A DNA stretch of 64,000 nt. It comes from Rhodoferax sp. BLA1. Its GTDB lineage: Bacteria; Pseudomonadota; Gammaproteobacteria; Burkholderiales; Burkholderiaceae_C. This document shows positions 37,469 through 46,726 of the stretch, piece after piece. The notes beneath the pieces are model-generated. The model made no database searches and was not told the origin of the DNA. It saw nothing but the letters and a program-made list of their open reading frames with translations. Each line of letters opens with the position of its first letter. Within the stretch, counting starts at the first letter, position 1. The translations under genes were made by a program, and so were the position numbers. The stretch covers positions 310,001 through 374,000 of the forward strand of contig NZ_SZVI01000001.1 of the NCBI RefSeq assembly GCF_013416775.1, written 5' to 3'.

Positions 37469-38154
37469 GTCAAGTTCGTGACATCATCTCTGACGGTGTG
37501 TGGCGCAACAATGTGGTGTTCAGCCAGATGTTGTCGCTGTGCCCCACGCTGGCGGTGACCTCGGCCGCCACCCAGGGGCTGGGCATGGGGGTGGCCACCA
37601 TGGCGGTGCTGATCGCCTCCAACGCGCTGGTGGCCCTGTTACGCGGCCTGATCACCGAAGAGGTGCGTATCCCCGCCTTTGTGCTGATCATTGCCACCCT
37701 GGTGACGATTGTGGACCTGGTCATGAACGCCTGGCTGCATGAGTTGCACAAGGTGCTGGGCCTGTTCATCCCGCTGATTGTGGTGAACTGCCTGATCCTG
37801 GGGCGCGCCGAATCCTTTGCCAGCAAAAACAGCGTGGCCTTGTCGGCATTGGATGGGCTGGCCATGGGCGCGGGTTTTACCTTGGCGCTGACCATGATGG
37901 GTGCAATACGCGAGATCGGTGGCAGCGGCACGGTGTTCTCAGGTGCCGCCAACTTGTTGGGGCCAGCCATGGGGGTGTTGGAGACTCGCCTGTACCCGGG
38001 CGACGGCGCGCTGGTGATGATCCTGCCTGCTGGCGGCTTCATTGTGCTGGGGCTGATGATTGCCGCCAAACGCACACTGGACGCACGCAAAAAGGCGCCA
38101 CGACCACTGCCCGCGCCGTTGGATGACACCACCAGCCTGGCTGCCGCATCATGA
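37465..38154 (+). CDS. rnfE: Rnf complex subunit RnfE
   Basis: A 229-residue integral membrane subunit with six helices, homologous to RnfA. The conserved cysteines lie in MLSLCPTLAVT and VVNCLILGRAE. It forms the membrane core with RnfA. The C-terminal tail is hydrophilic and Ala/Pro-rich. Its stop overlaps rnfH by ATGA. Confidence 0.95.
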   Translation: MSQVRDIISDGVWRNNVVFSQMLSLCPTLAVTSAATQGLGMGVATMAVLIASNALVALLRGLITEEVRIPAFVLIIATLVTIVDLVMNAWLHELHKVLGLFIPLIVVNCLILGRAESFASKNSVALSALDGLAMGAGFTLALTMMGAIREIGGSGTVFSGAANLLGPAMGVLETRLYPGDGALVMILPAGGFIVLGLMIAAKRTLDARKKAPRPLPAPLDDTTSLAAAS

Positions 38155-38420
38155 AGGTCAGTGTGACCTACGCCTTGCCGGACCGGCAAACCTGGCTGGA
38201 GATCGAGGTGCCCGAACACGCTACCGTGCGCGAGGCCATTGAACTCAGCGGCATCACCCGCAGCTTTCCATCGCTGGACCTCAGCACCCAGAAAGTGGGC
38301 ATCTTCAGCAAAACCGTGTCGCTCGAGGCGCGGCTGGAGCCCGGCCAGCGCGTGGAGATCTACCGCCCGATCACCGCCGACCCAGCAGCTTTGCGGGGCA
38401 ACGCCGAGGATGACGAGTAA
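38151..38420 (+). CDS. rnfH: RnfH-family protein
   Basis: An 89-residue ubiquitin-fold protein of the RnfH/PF03658 group: VSVTYALPDRQ at the start, AIELSGI, then GIFSKTVSL and VEIYRPI. It commonly ends nif-linked rnf operons. Its role is not established. It is the last gene of the nifV-rnf operon, followed by a family-1 palindrome at 38461. Confidence 0.92.
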   Translation: MKVSVTYALPDRQTWLEIEVPEHATVREAIELSGITRSFPSLDLSTQKVGIFSKTVSLEARLEPGQRVEIYRPITADPAALRGNAEDDE

Positions 38421-38460
38421 GCCCCTGTCGACACAACAACCGTTGCCGCAAGTTTTAAGT

Positions 38461-38508
38461 CAAATTGGCCTGTAGCCCTTATATCAAAAGGTCTAACAGC
38501 TATTTAAT
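38461..38508 (-). repeat. Family-1 intergenic palindrome
   Basis: CAAATTGGCCTGTAGCCCTT then ATATCAAAAGGTCTAACAGC and TATTTAATT. It closely matches the reverse complement of the copy at 11350. It lies 40 bases after the rnfH stop. Confidence 0.85.
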
Positions 38509-38699
38509 TCAAAGCATCCTGAGCGAACCCAGCGGCGCCAGGACTGCGCCCACCCACCGGGTTGGCGGACCACACCACCCACGACAAACCAAACCTGGCC
38601 CCGGTCAGCGCTAACATACAAGCCCGCTGTCCCAGCCCTCCCGCCAGCTGACAGCCACGGGGTGGCGGCCATTTTCTAGACCATTCAAAGAGAGTTTGT

Positions 38700-39683
38700 A
38701 TGCAATACCGTCCCCTTGGCCGCACCGGCTGGAACATCTCGACTGTGAGCTTCGGCGCCTGGGCCATTGGTGGCACCTGGGGTGATGTGGATGACGACGA
38801 GTCCATGGACGCGCTGCACTCTGCGCTGGACCTGGGGGTGAACTTCTTTGACAGTGCCGACGTGTACGGTGATGGCCGCAGCGAGCGCCTGCTGGCGCAA
38901 TTACGACGCGAACGCAGCGAGCCCTTTTATGTGGCGACCAAAGCCGGGCGACGCCTGGACCCGCATGTGGCCTCCGGCTACAACCGGGCCAATCTGAACG
39001 CGTTTGTCGAGCGCAGCCTGGTCAACCTCAACACCGAAGCGATTGACCTGCTGCAACTGCACTGCCCGCCCACCGAGGTGTTTTACATGCCCGAGGTCTT
39101 CGGCGTGCTGGATGACCTGGTCAAGGCGGGCAAACTGCGCCACTACGGCGTGAGTGTCGAGAAGGTGGAGGAGGCGCTCAAGGCCATCGAGTTCCCTGGC
39201 GTGCAAAGTGTGCAGATCATCTACAACCTGTTTCGCCAGCGCCCAGCCGAACTGCTGTTTGAACAGACGCAGAAACGCGGCGTGGGCATCCTGGCGCGGC
39301 TGCCCCTGTCGTCGGGCCTGCTCAGCGGCAAGATGAGTGCACAAACCAGCTTTGCGTCCGATGACCACCGCCTGTTCAACCGCGAAGGTGCCGCGTTTGA
39401 CCGAGGTGAGACCTTTTCCGGGCTGGATTTCAATGTGGGCCTGCAGGCAGTCGAGGCCATGCGGCCACTGGTGCCAGAGGGTCAGAGCATGGCCCAGATG
39501 GCCTTGCGCTGGATCCAGATGAACCCGGCGGTGACGTGTTCGATTCCCGGTGGCAAACGCGCCAGCCAGGTGGGCGACAACGTGGCAGCAGCCGACCTGC
39601 CGCCCTTGACGGAGGCCACAATGAAGGCTCTGGCCGACATCTACAGCCACTACGCCAAGCCGCTGGTGCACCAGCGCTGGTAA
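38700..39683 (+). CDS. Aldo/keto reductase
   Basis: A 327-residue NADPH-dependent aldo/keto reductase. The catalytic tetrad is visible: Asp51 (FFDSADVYG), Tyr56, Lys81 (ATKAG) and His121 (LQLHCPP). The C-terminal cofactor region has SIPGGKRASQV. The substrate is unknown; its place at the edge of the sugar genes suggests an aldose or related aldehyde, but it has its own promoter gap on both sides. Confidence 0.9.
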   Translation: MQYRPLGRTGWNISTVSFGAWAIGGTWGDVDDDESMDALHSALDLGVNFFDSADVYGDGRSERLLAQLRRERSEPFYVATKAGRRLDPHVASGYNRANLNAFVERSLVNLNTEAIDLLQLHCPPTEVFYMPEVFGVLDDLVKAGKLRHYGVSVEKVEEALKAIEFPGVQSVQIIYNLFRQRPAELLFEQTQKRGVGILARLPLSSGLLSGKMSAQTSFASDDHRLFNREGAAFDRGETFSGLDFNVGLQAVEAMRPLVPEGQSMAQMALRWIQMNPAVTCSIPGGKRASQVGDNVAAADLPPLTEATMKALADIYSHYAKPLVHQRW

Positions 39684-40006
39684 ACCGGCGGATACCCGCC
39701 TGAGGGGGCCTGAGCCACCCTCATCTGGCCACACCCCCCTGGGTGAAGGGCCGATCTGCTGCTGCGCGATGTTCACAGCAACATCCGTCAAAAATCGCCC
39801 ATCTGCACGCTTCAGCCACAAGCGGGTTTACCCCAATGCGAATTTACATATTGATATTGGCCAAATCTCTATCACTTGATATCCCCCCCAGACGGGCTGC
39901 GCGGACGTACCATGAGAACCCCAAAATGAGGGACAGCATGGGTCACCGAGTACGGGCGGTGCCTCAAGTTCTATTTCCCGTTCAATCCAATTGTTATGGA
40001 GAAACC
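39684..40006. promoter_or_regulatory. Upstream region of the furanose transporter operon
   Basis: 323 bases. Around 39848-39884 are ATATTGATATTGG and CTTGATATCC, resembling the dyads ahead of the other sugar units, so a regulator site is likely there. The rest shows no gene. Confidence 0.5.
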
Positions 40007-40972
40007 ATGAAAAATAATCGGCGTTCCCTGCTTGCCACCCTGGTAGCAGCCAGCTTTGTGGTGATGGCCCCCATGAGCGCATTTGCTGAAAAGAAGATTG
40101 TGCTGGGCTTCAGCCAGATTGGTGCGGAAAGTGAATGGCGTACCGCCAACACCAACTCCATCAAGGAAACAGCGGCCAAAGAAGGCATTGACCTGAAATT
40201 CTCTGACGCACAGCAAAAGCAGGAAAACCAGATCAAGGCCCTGCGCTCCTTCATCGCCCAAAAAGTGGACGTGATCGCCTTTGCACCCGTGGTGGAATCG
40301 GGCTGGGACACCGTGCTCAAAGAAATCAAGGCAGCCAAGATTCCCGTCATCTTGACCGACCGCTCGGTCGACTCCAAAGACACCTCTTTGTATGTGACCT
40401 TCATGGGTTCTGACTTCACCGAAGAAGGTCGCAAAGCTGGCCGCTGGCTGGTGGAAAAAGTGAAGAACACCAAGGGTGATGTCAACGTGGTTGAGTTGCA
40501 AGGCACCGTGGGTTCGGGCCCGGCCATCGACCGCAAGAAAGGTTTTGAAGAAATCATCAAGGCCGAGCCTCGCATCAAGATCATCCGCTCACAAACCGGT
40601 GACTTCACCCGCGCCAAGGGCAAGGAAGTCATGGAAGCATTCCTGAAAGCAGAAGGCAAGAAGATCAATGTGCTCTACGCGCACAACGATGACATGGCCA
40701 TTGGCGCCATCCAGGCGATTGAAGAAGCCGGTCTGAAACCGTCCAAAGACATCACCATCATCTCGGTGGATGCGGTCAAGGGCGCTTTTGAAGCCATGAT
40801 GGCAGGCAAACTCGACGTGACGGTGGAATGCAGCCCCTTGCTCGGGCCACAGCTGATGTCGGCGGTCAAAGACCTGATGGCTGGCAAGACCCTGCCACGT
40901 CGCATCGTGACGGTGGAAGGCATCTTCCCGATGGAAGTGGCAGCCAAAGAGTTCCCGAATCGGAAATACTGA
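40007..40972 (+). CDS. ytfQ: Sugar ABC transporter substrate-binding protein, YtfQ type
   Basis: A 321-residue periplasmic binding protein. The signal peptide ends MAPMSAFAEKK (cut after AFA). The mature part IVLGFSQIGAESEWR is characteristic of YtfQ, which binds galactofuranose and, in related bacteria, L-arabinofuranose. AHNDDMAIGAIQAIEEAG and SVDAVKGAFEAM are domain signatures. GGAGAAACC precedes the ATG. It is first of the ytfQRT-yjfF operon. A furanose preference is inferred from family. Confidence 0.9.
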   Translation: MKNNRRSLLATLVAASFVVMAPMSAFAEKKIVLGFSQIGAESEWRTANTNSIKETAAKEGIDLKFSDAQQKQENQIKALRSFIAQKVDVIAFAPVVESGWDTVLKEIKAAKIPVILTDRSVDSKDTSLYVTFMGSDFTEEGRKAGRWLVEKVKNTKGDVNVVELQGTVGSGPAIDRKKGFEEIIKAEPRIKIIRSQTGDFTRAKGKEVMEAFLKAEGKKINVLYAHNDDMAIGAIQAIEEAGLKPSKDITIISVDAVKGAFEAMMAGKLDVTVECSPLLGPQLMSAVKDLMAGKTLPRRIVTVEGIFPMEVAAKEFPNRKY

Positions 40973-41065
40973 TTGGTCGTTGTGATCACAGCGGTGCGCA
41001 GCAGGTGCTGCGCATCCGTTTGTAGACGAGCCGCCCAGGCGATTTGTCTGGCATGAGGTAACGGG

Positions 41066-42619
41066 ATGAGCAACACAAACAGCACCAAGCCAACTTCGGG
41101 TCGAGGCAGTTCTGCTCCGGTACTGGAGCTCAATGGAATCAACAAACAATTTGGCGCGGTCCAGGCACTACAGAATGTCAAACTGAGGCTTTATGCGGGC
41201 GAGATCCATGCGCTGATGGGGCAAAACGGCGCCGGCAAATCCACCCTGATCAAGGTGCTGACCGGGGTCTACCCGGCCGACAGCGGCGAGATCCGTTTGC
41301 GCGGCCAGCCCATTCGCCCCACGTCCACGCTGCACGCGCAGCACTTGGGCATCAGCACGGTTTACCAGGAAGTCAACCTCTGCACCAACCTCTCGGTGGC
41401 GGAGAATATTTTTGCCGGACGTTATCCGCGTCGCGGCGCTTTAGGGGGTTGGTCCATCGACTGGGCACGTATGCAGCAAGAAGCCACAGCGCTGCTGCAG
41501 CGGCTCAATCTGGACATTGATGTGACCCAGCCGCTGTCGAGTTTTTCGGTGGCGGTGCAGCAGATGGTGGCAATTGCCCGGGGCCTGAGCATTTCGGCCC
41601 AGGTGTTGGTCCTCGATGAACCCACCTCCAGCCTGGACGACGACGAGGTGGAGCGCCTGTTTGTGGTGCTGCGCCAGCTGCGTGACCAGGGCATGGCGAT
41701 TGTGTTCGTCACCCATTTTCTGGGGCAGATGTACGCGTTGTGTGACCACATCACGGTGTTGCGCAACGGTGAACTGGTGGGGGAATACGCTGCCGAAGAA
41801 CTGGGACAGGGCGCGCTGATTGCCGCCATGATCGGACACGAGCTCGACGCCAGCCTGGGCGCCACACCCGCCGACCAGGCTGGCACAGCGCCTGCCGCAG
41901 ACTGGCTCACCACACGCGGGCTGGCACGCGCTGGCAGTGTCAAACCCATGGATTTGAGTGTGCGCCCGGGTGAGGTGGTGGGCATCGGCGGCTTGCTGGG
42001 CTCCGGGCGTACCGAGCTGGCGCGCCTGTTGTTCGGGCTGGATCGCAGCGACGCAGGAGAGATCACGCTCAGTGGTCAGACGGTGCACATGGACTCACCG
42101 TCGACCGCCATCAAGCTCGGTTTGGGCCTGTGCCCGGAAGACCGCAAGGCCGAGGGCATCATCGCCGAACTCTCGGTGCGTGAAAACATTGCGCTGGCGC
42201 TGCAGGCCCGTCAAGGCCTGTGGCCGTTCATCAGCCGTGCCCGCCAGACCGAGATGGCGCAGCACTATGTCAAAGCGCTGGGCATCAAGACCTCGGACGT
42301 TGACACCCCGATTGGCCAGCTCTCTGGCGGCAACCAGCAAAAAGCCGTGTTGGCGCGCTGGCTGGCCACGCAGCCCAAGCTGCTGATTCTGGACGAACCC
42401 ACACGCGGCATTGACATTGCCGCCAAACAAGAAATCATGAACGAGATATTGACCTTGGCCAAACAGGGTATGGCGGTGTTGTTTATTTCCTCGGAAATGT
42501 CCGAGGTGGTGCGGGTGGCAGACCGCATTGTGGTCATGCGTGACCACGCCAAGGTCGGTGAGTTGCCCGCAGGCAGCAGCGACCATGCGGTCTACGCCCT
42601 AATTGCGGAGCACGCATGA
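41066..42619 (+). CDS. ytfR: Sugar ABC transporter ATPase, YtfR type (two ATPase domains)
   Basis: A 517-residue fused double ATPase of the ribose/galactofuranose importer class. The first Walker A is GQNGAGKST (about residues 52-60). The first signature region is FSVAVQQ with LVLDEPTSSLD. The second half has LLGSGRTEL, a degenerate Walker A, and LSGGNQQKA with [11 protein letters not shown], which is the usual pattern for this class. It lies 93 bases after ytfQ and overlaps the next permease by four bases. Confidence 0.93.
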   Translation: MSNTNSTKPTSGRGSSAPVLELNGINKQFGAVQALQNVKLRLYAGEIHALMGQNGAGKSTLIKVLTGVYPADSGEIRLRGQPIRPTSTLHAQHLGISTVYQEVNLCTNLSVAENIFAGRYPRRGALGGWSIDWARMQQEATALLQRLNLDIDVTQPLSSFSVAVQQMVAIARGLSISAQVLVLDEPTSSLDDDEVERLFVVLRQLRDQGMAIVFVTHFLGQMYALCDHITVLRNGELVGEYAAEELGQGALIAAMIGHELDASLGATPADQAGTAPAADWLTTRGLARAGSVKPMDLSVRPGEVVGIGGLLGSGRTELARLLFGLDRSDAGEITLSGQTVHMDSPSTAIKLGLGLCPEDRKAEGIIAELSVRENIALALQARQGLWPFISRARQTEMAQHYVKALGIKTSDVDTPIGQLSGGNQQKAVLARWLATQPKLLILDEPTRGIDIAAKQEIMNEILTLAKQGMAVLFISSEMSEVVRVADRIVVMRDHAKVGELPAGSSDHAVYALIAEHA

Positions 42620-43686
42620 GCACCTCTTCTTCTGAACCCCTCTTCAAGCGCCTGCTGTCGCATTCCCTGTTCTGGCCGCTGGTCACACTGGCCCTGATCC
42701 TGGTGGTCAACGCCAGTCTGAACCAGGGTTTTTGGGTGTTGCAGTGGCGTGACGGCCACCTCTACGGCAGCCTGATCGACATCCTGAACCGCTCTGCCCC
42801 GCTGATGCTGGTGGCGCTGGGCATGACGCTGGTGATTGCCACACGTGGCATCGACATCTCGGTCGGTGCGGTGGTGGCTATCAGTGCCTCCGTCGCCGCC
42901 CTCATGATTGGCGGCACCCTGGTCATCAACAACGGTGTGCCCACCCATGTGAGCCGTTTCCCGATGCCGCTGGCGATTGTGTGTGCTTTGCTGGTGGCGC
43001 TGTTTTGTGGGCTGTGGAACGGTGTACTGGTGGCCAAGATTGGCCTGCAGCCGATCATTGCCACACTGATCCTGATGGTGGCCGGGCGTGGTATTGCGCA
43101 GCTGGCCACCGGCGGGCAAATCGTCACCGTGTATTACGCGCCGTATTTCTACATTGGCAACGGTTTCCTGTGGGGGCTGCCGTTTGCCTTGTTCATTGCC
43201 GGGGGCACCTTTCTGGCAGTGCATCTGCTGGTGACCCGCACCGCCCTGGGCCTATTCATCCAGGCCATTGGCATCAACCCGGCGGCAGCGCGGCTGGCGG
43301 GTGTGCGTGAGCGGCTCATCACCGTTTGTGTCTACGCCTTTTGCGGGCTGACCGCCGGCATTGCCGGGCTGATCATCAGCTCCAACGTCAAGAGTGCCGA
43401 CGGCAACAATGCGGGCAACCTGATGGAACTCGACGCCATTCTGGCGGTGACGCTGGGCGGCACCCTGCTCAGCGGGGGCCGTTTCAACCTGGCGGGCACG
43501 ATGGTTGGTGCGCTGATCATCCAGACATTGACCTCGACCATTTATTCGATAGGTGTGCCCCCCGAGATCAATCTGGTGGTCAAAGCGGTGGTGGTGTTTG
43601 TGGTGATGCTGTTGCAGTCCGCAGATTTCCGGCGAACGGTACATGGCTGGGTGGTGCGACCCGCAGCGACCGGGGGTGCCGTATGA
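42616..43686 (+). CDS. ytfT: Sugar ABC transporter permease, YtfT type
   Basis: A 356-residue BPD_transp_2-family permease with about ten membrane helices. MTLVIATRGIDISVGAVVAI is the family signature, and AIGINPAAARLAGV is the cytoplasmic coupling segment that contacts the ATPase. Start and stop overlap the neighbouring genes (ATGA), so the three transport genes are translated together. Confidence 0.92.
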   Translation: MSTSSSEPLFKRLLSHSLFWPLVTLALILVVNASLNQGFWVLQWRDGHLYGSLIDILNRSAPLMLVALGMTLVIATRGIDISVGAVVAISASVAALMIGGTLVINNGVPTHVSRFPMPLAIVCALLVALFCGLWNGVLVAKIGLQPIIATLILMVAGRGIAQLATGGQIVTVYYAPYFYIGNGFLWGLPFALFIAGGTFLAVHLLVTRTALGLFIQAIGINPAAARLAGVRERLITVCVYAFCGLTAGIAGLIISSNVKSADGNNAGNLMELDAILAVTLGGTLLSGGRFNLAGTMVGALIIQTLTSTIYSIGVPPEINLVVKAVVVFVVMLLQSADFRRTVHGWVVRPAATGGAV

Positions 43687-44639
43687 AGCTCAACGCCAAA
43701 TACCTGCCACTGGTGGCGACCGTGTCCCTGTTTGTGGCGATGGCCACCTTTGGCTCGGTGTCCTACAACGGATTTTTCTCGGCCCAGGTGTTTCTGAACC
43801 TGCTGATCGACAACGCGTTTCTGGTGATTGTGGCGGTGGGCATGACCTTTGTCATCCTGACCGGCGGCATTGACCTGTCGGTAGGCTCGGTGGTGGCCCT
43901 GAGCACCATGGTGCTGGCCGAGCTGGTGGAGCACCAGCACTGGAACCTAGGGCTGGCCATTCCGCTGGTCTTGCTGATGGGCACCGGTCTGGGGGCGTTC
44001 ATGGGCTGGCTGATCCAGCGTTTCAGGCTACAGCCGTTCATCGTGACCCTGGCGGGCATGTTTCTGGCACGTGGCCTGTGTTACGTGATCAGCATCGACT
44101 CGATCAGCATCACCGACGAGACCTACACCGCGCTGGCGCAAACACGGGTGCCTCTGTGGCCGGACGCGGCGGTGTCGCTGAGCGCCATTTTGGCGGTGCT
44201 GGTGCTGCTGGCGGCCATCTTTATGGCGCATGCGACCGAGTTTGGCCGCACCGTCTACGCCATTGGTGGCAGTGAGCAGTCGGCCATGCTGATGGGCTTG
44301 CCGGTGGCACGCACCACGGTGCTGGTCTACAGCTTGAGCGGTTTTTGCTCGGCCCTCGGTGGAGTGGTGTTCACTTTCTACATGCTGTCGGGTTATGGCC
44401 TGCACGCAATTGGCCTGGAGCTGGATGCGATTGCGGCGGTGGTGATTGGTGGCACGCTGCTCAGCGGGGGTGTGGGATATGTGGTGGGCACCCTGTTTGG
44501 GGTGCTCGCGCTGGGCCTGATCCAGACCCTGATCATGTTTGACGGCTCACTGAGCTCCTGGTGGACCCGCATCGTGATTGGCGCCTTGCTGCTGGTGTTC
44601 TGTGTGCTGCAGCGGGTGTTTGAGGTCAGAAAAAAATAG
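43683..44639 (+). CDS. yjfF: Sugar ABC transporter permease, YjfF type
   Basis: A 318-residue second permease of the same family, with MTFVILTGGIDLSVGSVVAL and the coupling segment AIGGSEQSAMLMGLPV. With YtfT it forms the heterodimeric channel for the YtfQR importer. Its stop is followed by a family-1 palindrome, and then by about 600 bases without a supported gene. Confidence 0.92.
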   Translation: MKLNAKYLPLVATVSLFVAMATFGSVSYNGFFSAQVFLNLLIDNAFLVIVAVGMTFVILTGGIDLSVGSVVALSTMVLAELVEHQHWNLGLAIPLVLLMGTGLGAFMGWLIQRFRLQPFIVTLAGMFLARGLCYVISIDSISITDETYTALAQTRVPLWPDAAVSLSAILAVLVLLAAIFMAHATEFGRTVYAIGGSEQSAMLMGLPVARTTVLVYSLSGFCSALGGVVFTFYMLSGYGLHAIGLELDAIAAVVIGGTLLSGGVGYVVGTLFGVLALGLIQTLIMFDGSLSSWWTRIVIGALLLVFCVLQRVFEVRKK

Positions 44640-45246
44640 CACGCCCAAGTGCCAAAAGTGCCTCATACCCTTATGAAATGAGGGCGAGGAGCTATGACTA
44701 TTGAATCCAAAAGATGGCTGGATGTTGGTTTGCCAAAACGCAGCCCTGTGGGTGACTTGCACTGAGCTTGGGCGCCCGGGGTTGTTGTGGCGTCCGCTTG
44801 ACAATGGTGATGCCGTGTTGATGTCCTTGAACGCTCCCACGCCTCATTGCCCGCCTTGAGGGCGGCGTTGTTGTGGCCCAGGCTGGCGGGTTTTGGCGCA
44901 GGCTTGTCCGTCAACTTTTTGCTGGGTACCAAGGCCTTGGGTGCGCTGACGAACGGACTTGGTCGACTGGATCAACGTCAATCCAGGTATGTCACCCACC
45001 CAACCCAAATGGCCAAAGGCCAAGAACGCTGCGACAAAGCGGCCGCTGAGTCTTGCGGTAGCGAACATGTTTAGGCCCCCGGAACCGCTCTGTGTGCCTG
45101 CGCTTGATGTGTTGACAACCACGACACCCGTGCCTGACGCCTCAGACTTTCCCGAAGGCCAGGAGGACCCGGCGCAGTCTGCCGAGTTGGAGCGACAACA
45201 AGACGCCTAGCCACGACACACCCCGCCCACGCCCCAAGGAGAACCC
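44640..45246. other. Gene-poor stretch after yjfF
   Basis: 607 bases. It starts with a family-1 palindrome (44653-44698). Short open frames exist on both strands between 44840 and 45210, but none has family features or a ribosome site. It may be the remains of a lost gene. Confidence 0.5.
44653..44698 (-). repeat. Family-1 intergenic palindrome (diverged)
   Basis: AAAAGTGCCTCATACCCTTA then TGAAATGAGGGCGAGGAGCT. The family order is kept, but both arms have changed. It lies 13 bases after the yjfF stop. Confidence 0.65.
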
Positions 45247-45570
45247 ATGCCCAAGAATCCCTGGAGCGCCAAGCGCCAGCGCCAGTACACCCAGATCAAG
45301 GACAGCCTGCTGGCACATGGCCGCAGCGAGTCATTGGCTGAGGAAATTGCCGCGCGCACCGTCAACAAAGAGCGGGCCCAACACGGCGAGTCCACCGAGG
45401 CCAGCGCCTCGTCGATCAAAGACATGTCGGCCAGCCGACGCGGTGGGCTGCGTTCACACCAAGGGCCGGGTGGCCGCACGCTGCTGCAGCTTCGCAACGA
45501 GGCGCGCCAACGTGGCCTTGTCGGACGCTCCAAAATGAACAAGGCCCAACTGGAAGCCGCGTTGTCTTGA
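45247..45570 (+). CDS. Rho N-terminal-domain-like small basic protein
   Basis: A 107-residue, strongly basic protein. The N-terminal part (MPKNPWSAKRQRQYTQIKDS, then LAEEIAARTVNKERAQHG) resembles the ChaB/plasmid-stabilisation type. The C-terminal TLLQLRNEARQRGLVGRSKM is a SAP/Rho-N helix-extended-helix that binds nucleic acid. AAGGAG lies ahead of the ATG. The role is unknown; widespread relatives in proteobacteria are annotated as Rho-N domain proteins. Confidence 0.82.
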   Translation: MPKNPWSAKRQRQYTQIKDSLLAHGRSESLAEEIAARTVNKERAQHGESTEASASSIKDMSASRRGGLRSHQGPGGRTLLQLRNEARQRGLVGRSKMNKAQLEAALS

Positions 45571-45622
45571 GGCGGGCGATGTGCCTTGGGGTATGCCCCG
45601 ATCGATCTAGGGGTTTGGGCAT

Positions 45623-45668
45623 AAAAATAGCTTCAAGCCCTTATCCATAAAGGGCTGATAGCTATCAT
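45623..45668 (+). repeat. Family-1 intergenic palindrome
   Basis: AAAAATAGCTTCAAGCCCTT then ATCCATAAAGGGCTGATAGC and TATC. Both the inner (AGCCCTT/AAGGGCT) and outer (ATAGCT/AGCTAT) arms are intact. It lies between the Rho-N gene and the convergent epimerase gene. Confidence 0.85.
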
Positions 45669-45749
45669 TATCAAAACACGCCCACAAGACTCAGGATGGC
45701 GGGCGGGGGCGCCTCCCCCTCCCCCGCCCCCTCCCCCTTACCTACACCG

Positions 45750-46490
45750 TCAAACCGTCGACGCTGTCTCGGTGAAGCGCCATTCCAGGTGCAGCGTCAG
45801 GCTCTCACCCTTGTGCAACACCTTCAAACCCGGCAGCCCAGGCATGTGAAAGGCGTCAATCGGGTGGGTGACTGGCTCAAAACAGAACGCCGATATGACG
45901 GGTGAGCGGTACAACAAACACATGCCGTCATTTTGGCCCCGGCCCAGGATGCTGGGCTCGCGCATGGTCAGCGCCAGCTGCTGCTCTGGCCAATTTATGC
46001 GGGCTTCACCCGACCAGCCGGTGTAGGCGTTGTCGATCAACGAGCCATGGACATCCATGCCTGCACGCGGGTCCCAGCTTGGCGGAAATTGGGTGGTGTG
46101 TTGGGTTGGCAGGCAATCAGGCCTGCTAAGCCAAACCCCTTGCACCTGCGTCGTCAGCCGGGTACCGACCGGGCGCGGAAAAAACGGGTGTTGACCCAGG
46201 CCGTACGGCAAGGGTGTTTCGCCGGTGTGGGTGACCGTCAGCGTCTGGTCCATGCCACCGTCGATCAGCACAAAACGCTGCAGCGCCCGGTAGTTGTAGG
46301 GGTTGCCGTCAAACGCCTGTGACTCCAGTGTCATCTCCAGCATGTTGTCTTTTGGCTGGTGCAACGCCCAGGGCTGCAACCAGCCGTCGCCATGGATCGG
46401 ATAGGGCTCGCCAGCCCGGTTGGGGGCCATCGGGTGATGCACACCGTCAAACTCGAAACCACCCGCGCTGATGCGGTTGGACCAAGGCAC
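45750..46490 (-). pseudogene. Aldose 1-epimerase, 5'-truncated
   Basis: A 246-residue frame with the aldose epimerase (mutarotase) core: VPWSNRISAGGFEFDG, then IHGDGWLQPWAL, and the C-terminal CFEPVTHPIDAFHMPG. Normal members have about 45-60 further N-terminal residues. Upstream the frame continues as TGYTLASFPL but then meets a stop (TGA near 46559) with no ATG; only a GTG at 46490 or CTG codons are available. An ATG at 46541 is in the wrong frame. So the gene has either lost its beginning or uses a poor start. It would interconvert sugar anomers for galK/araA. Confidence 0.75.
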
Positions 46491-46726
46491 CAGCGGAAAT
46501 GAGGCCAGGGTGTAACCAGTGGATGGGGTGTTCGGTGGTGTGCATGGTGGATCACGATCTCAAAAAGGACAGCCCGACCCAAGCCACCAGGGCCGAGTCA
46601 GGCACAGGGTCTGTTCATTTTCTTTTCATTCAAGATGCTAACAATTGATCAATCACACCTGGGATCAATTATTTAGTGTCTAACATACACAAATTGCAAT
46701 ACTTGCCTGTTGATACAGGAACCGAC
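46491..46726. promoter_or_regulatory. Divergent control region before the sugar dehydrogenase
   Basis: It contains the perfect palindrome ATTGATCAAT (46644-46653) and GGATCAATTATT (46662-46673), similar to the dyads ahead of the other sugar units. A GbpR-type site is inferred. Confidence 0.45.

Noticed and set aside
44840..45210. Short open frames on both strands between yjfF and the Rho-N gene
   Set aside because: No ribosome site, no recognisable motif and mutually overlapping frames. They are not supported as genes.
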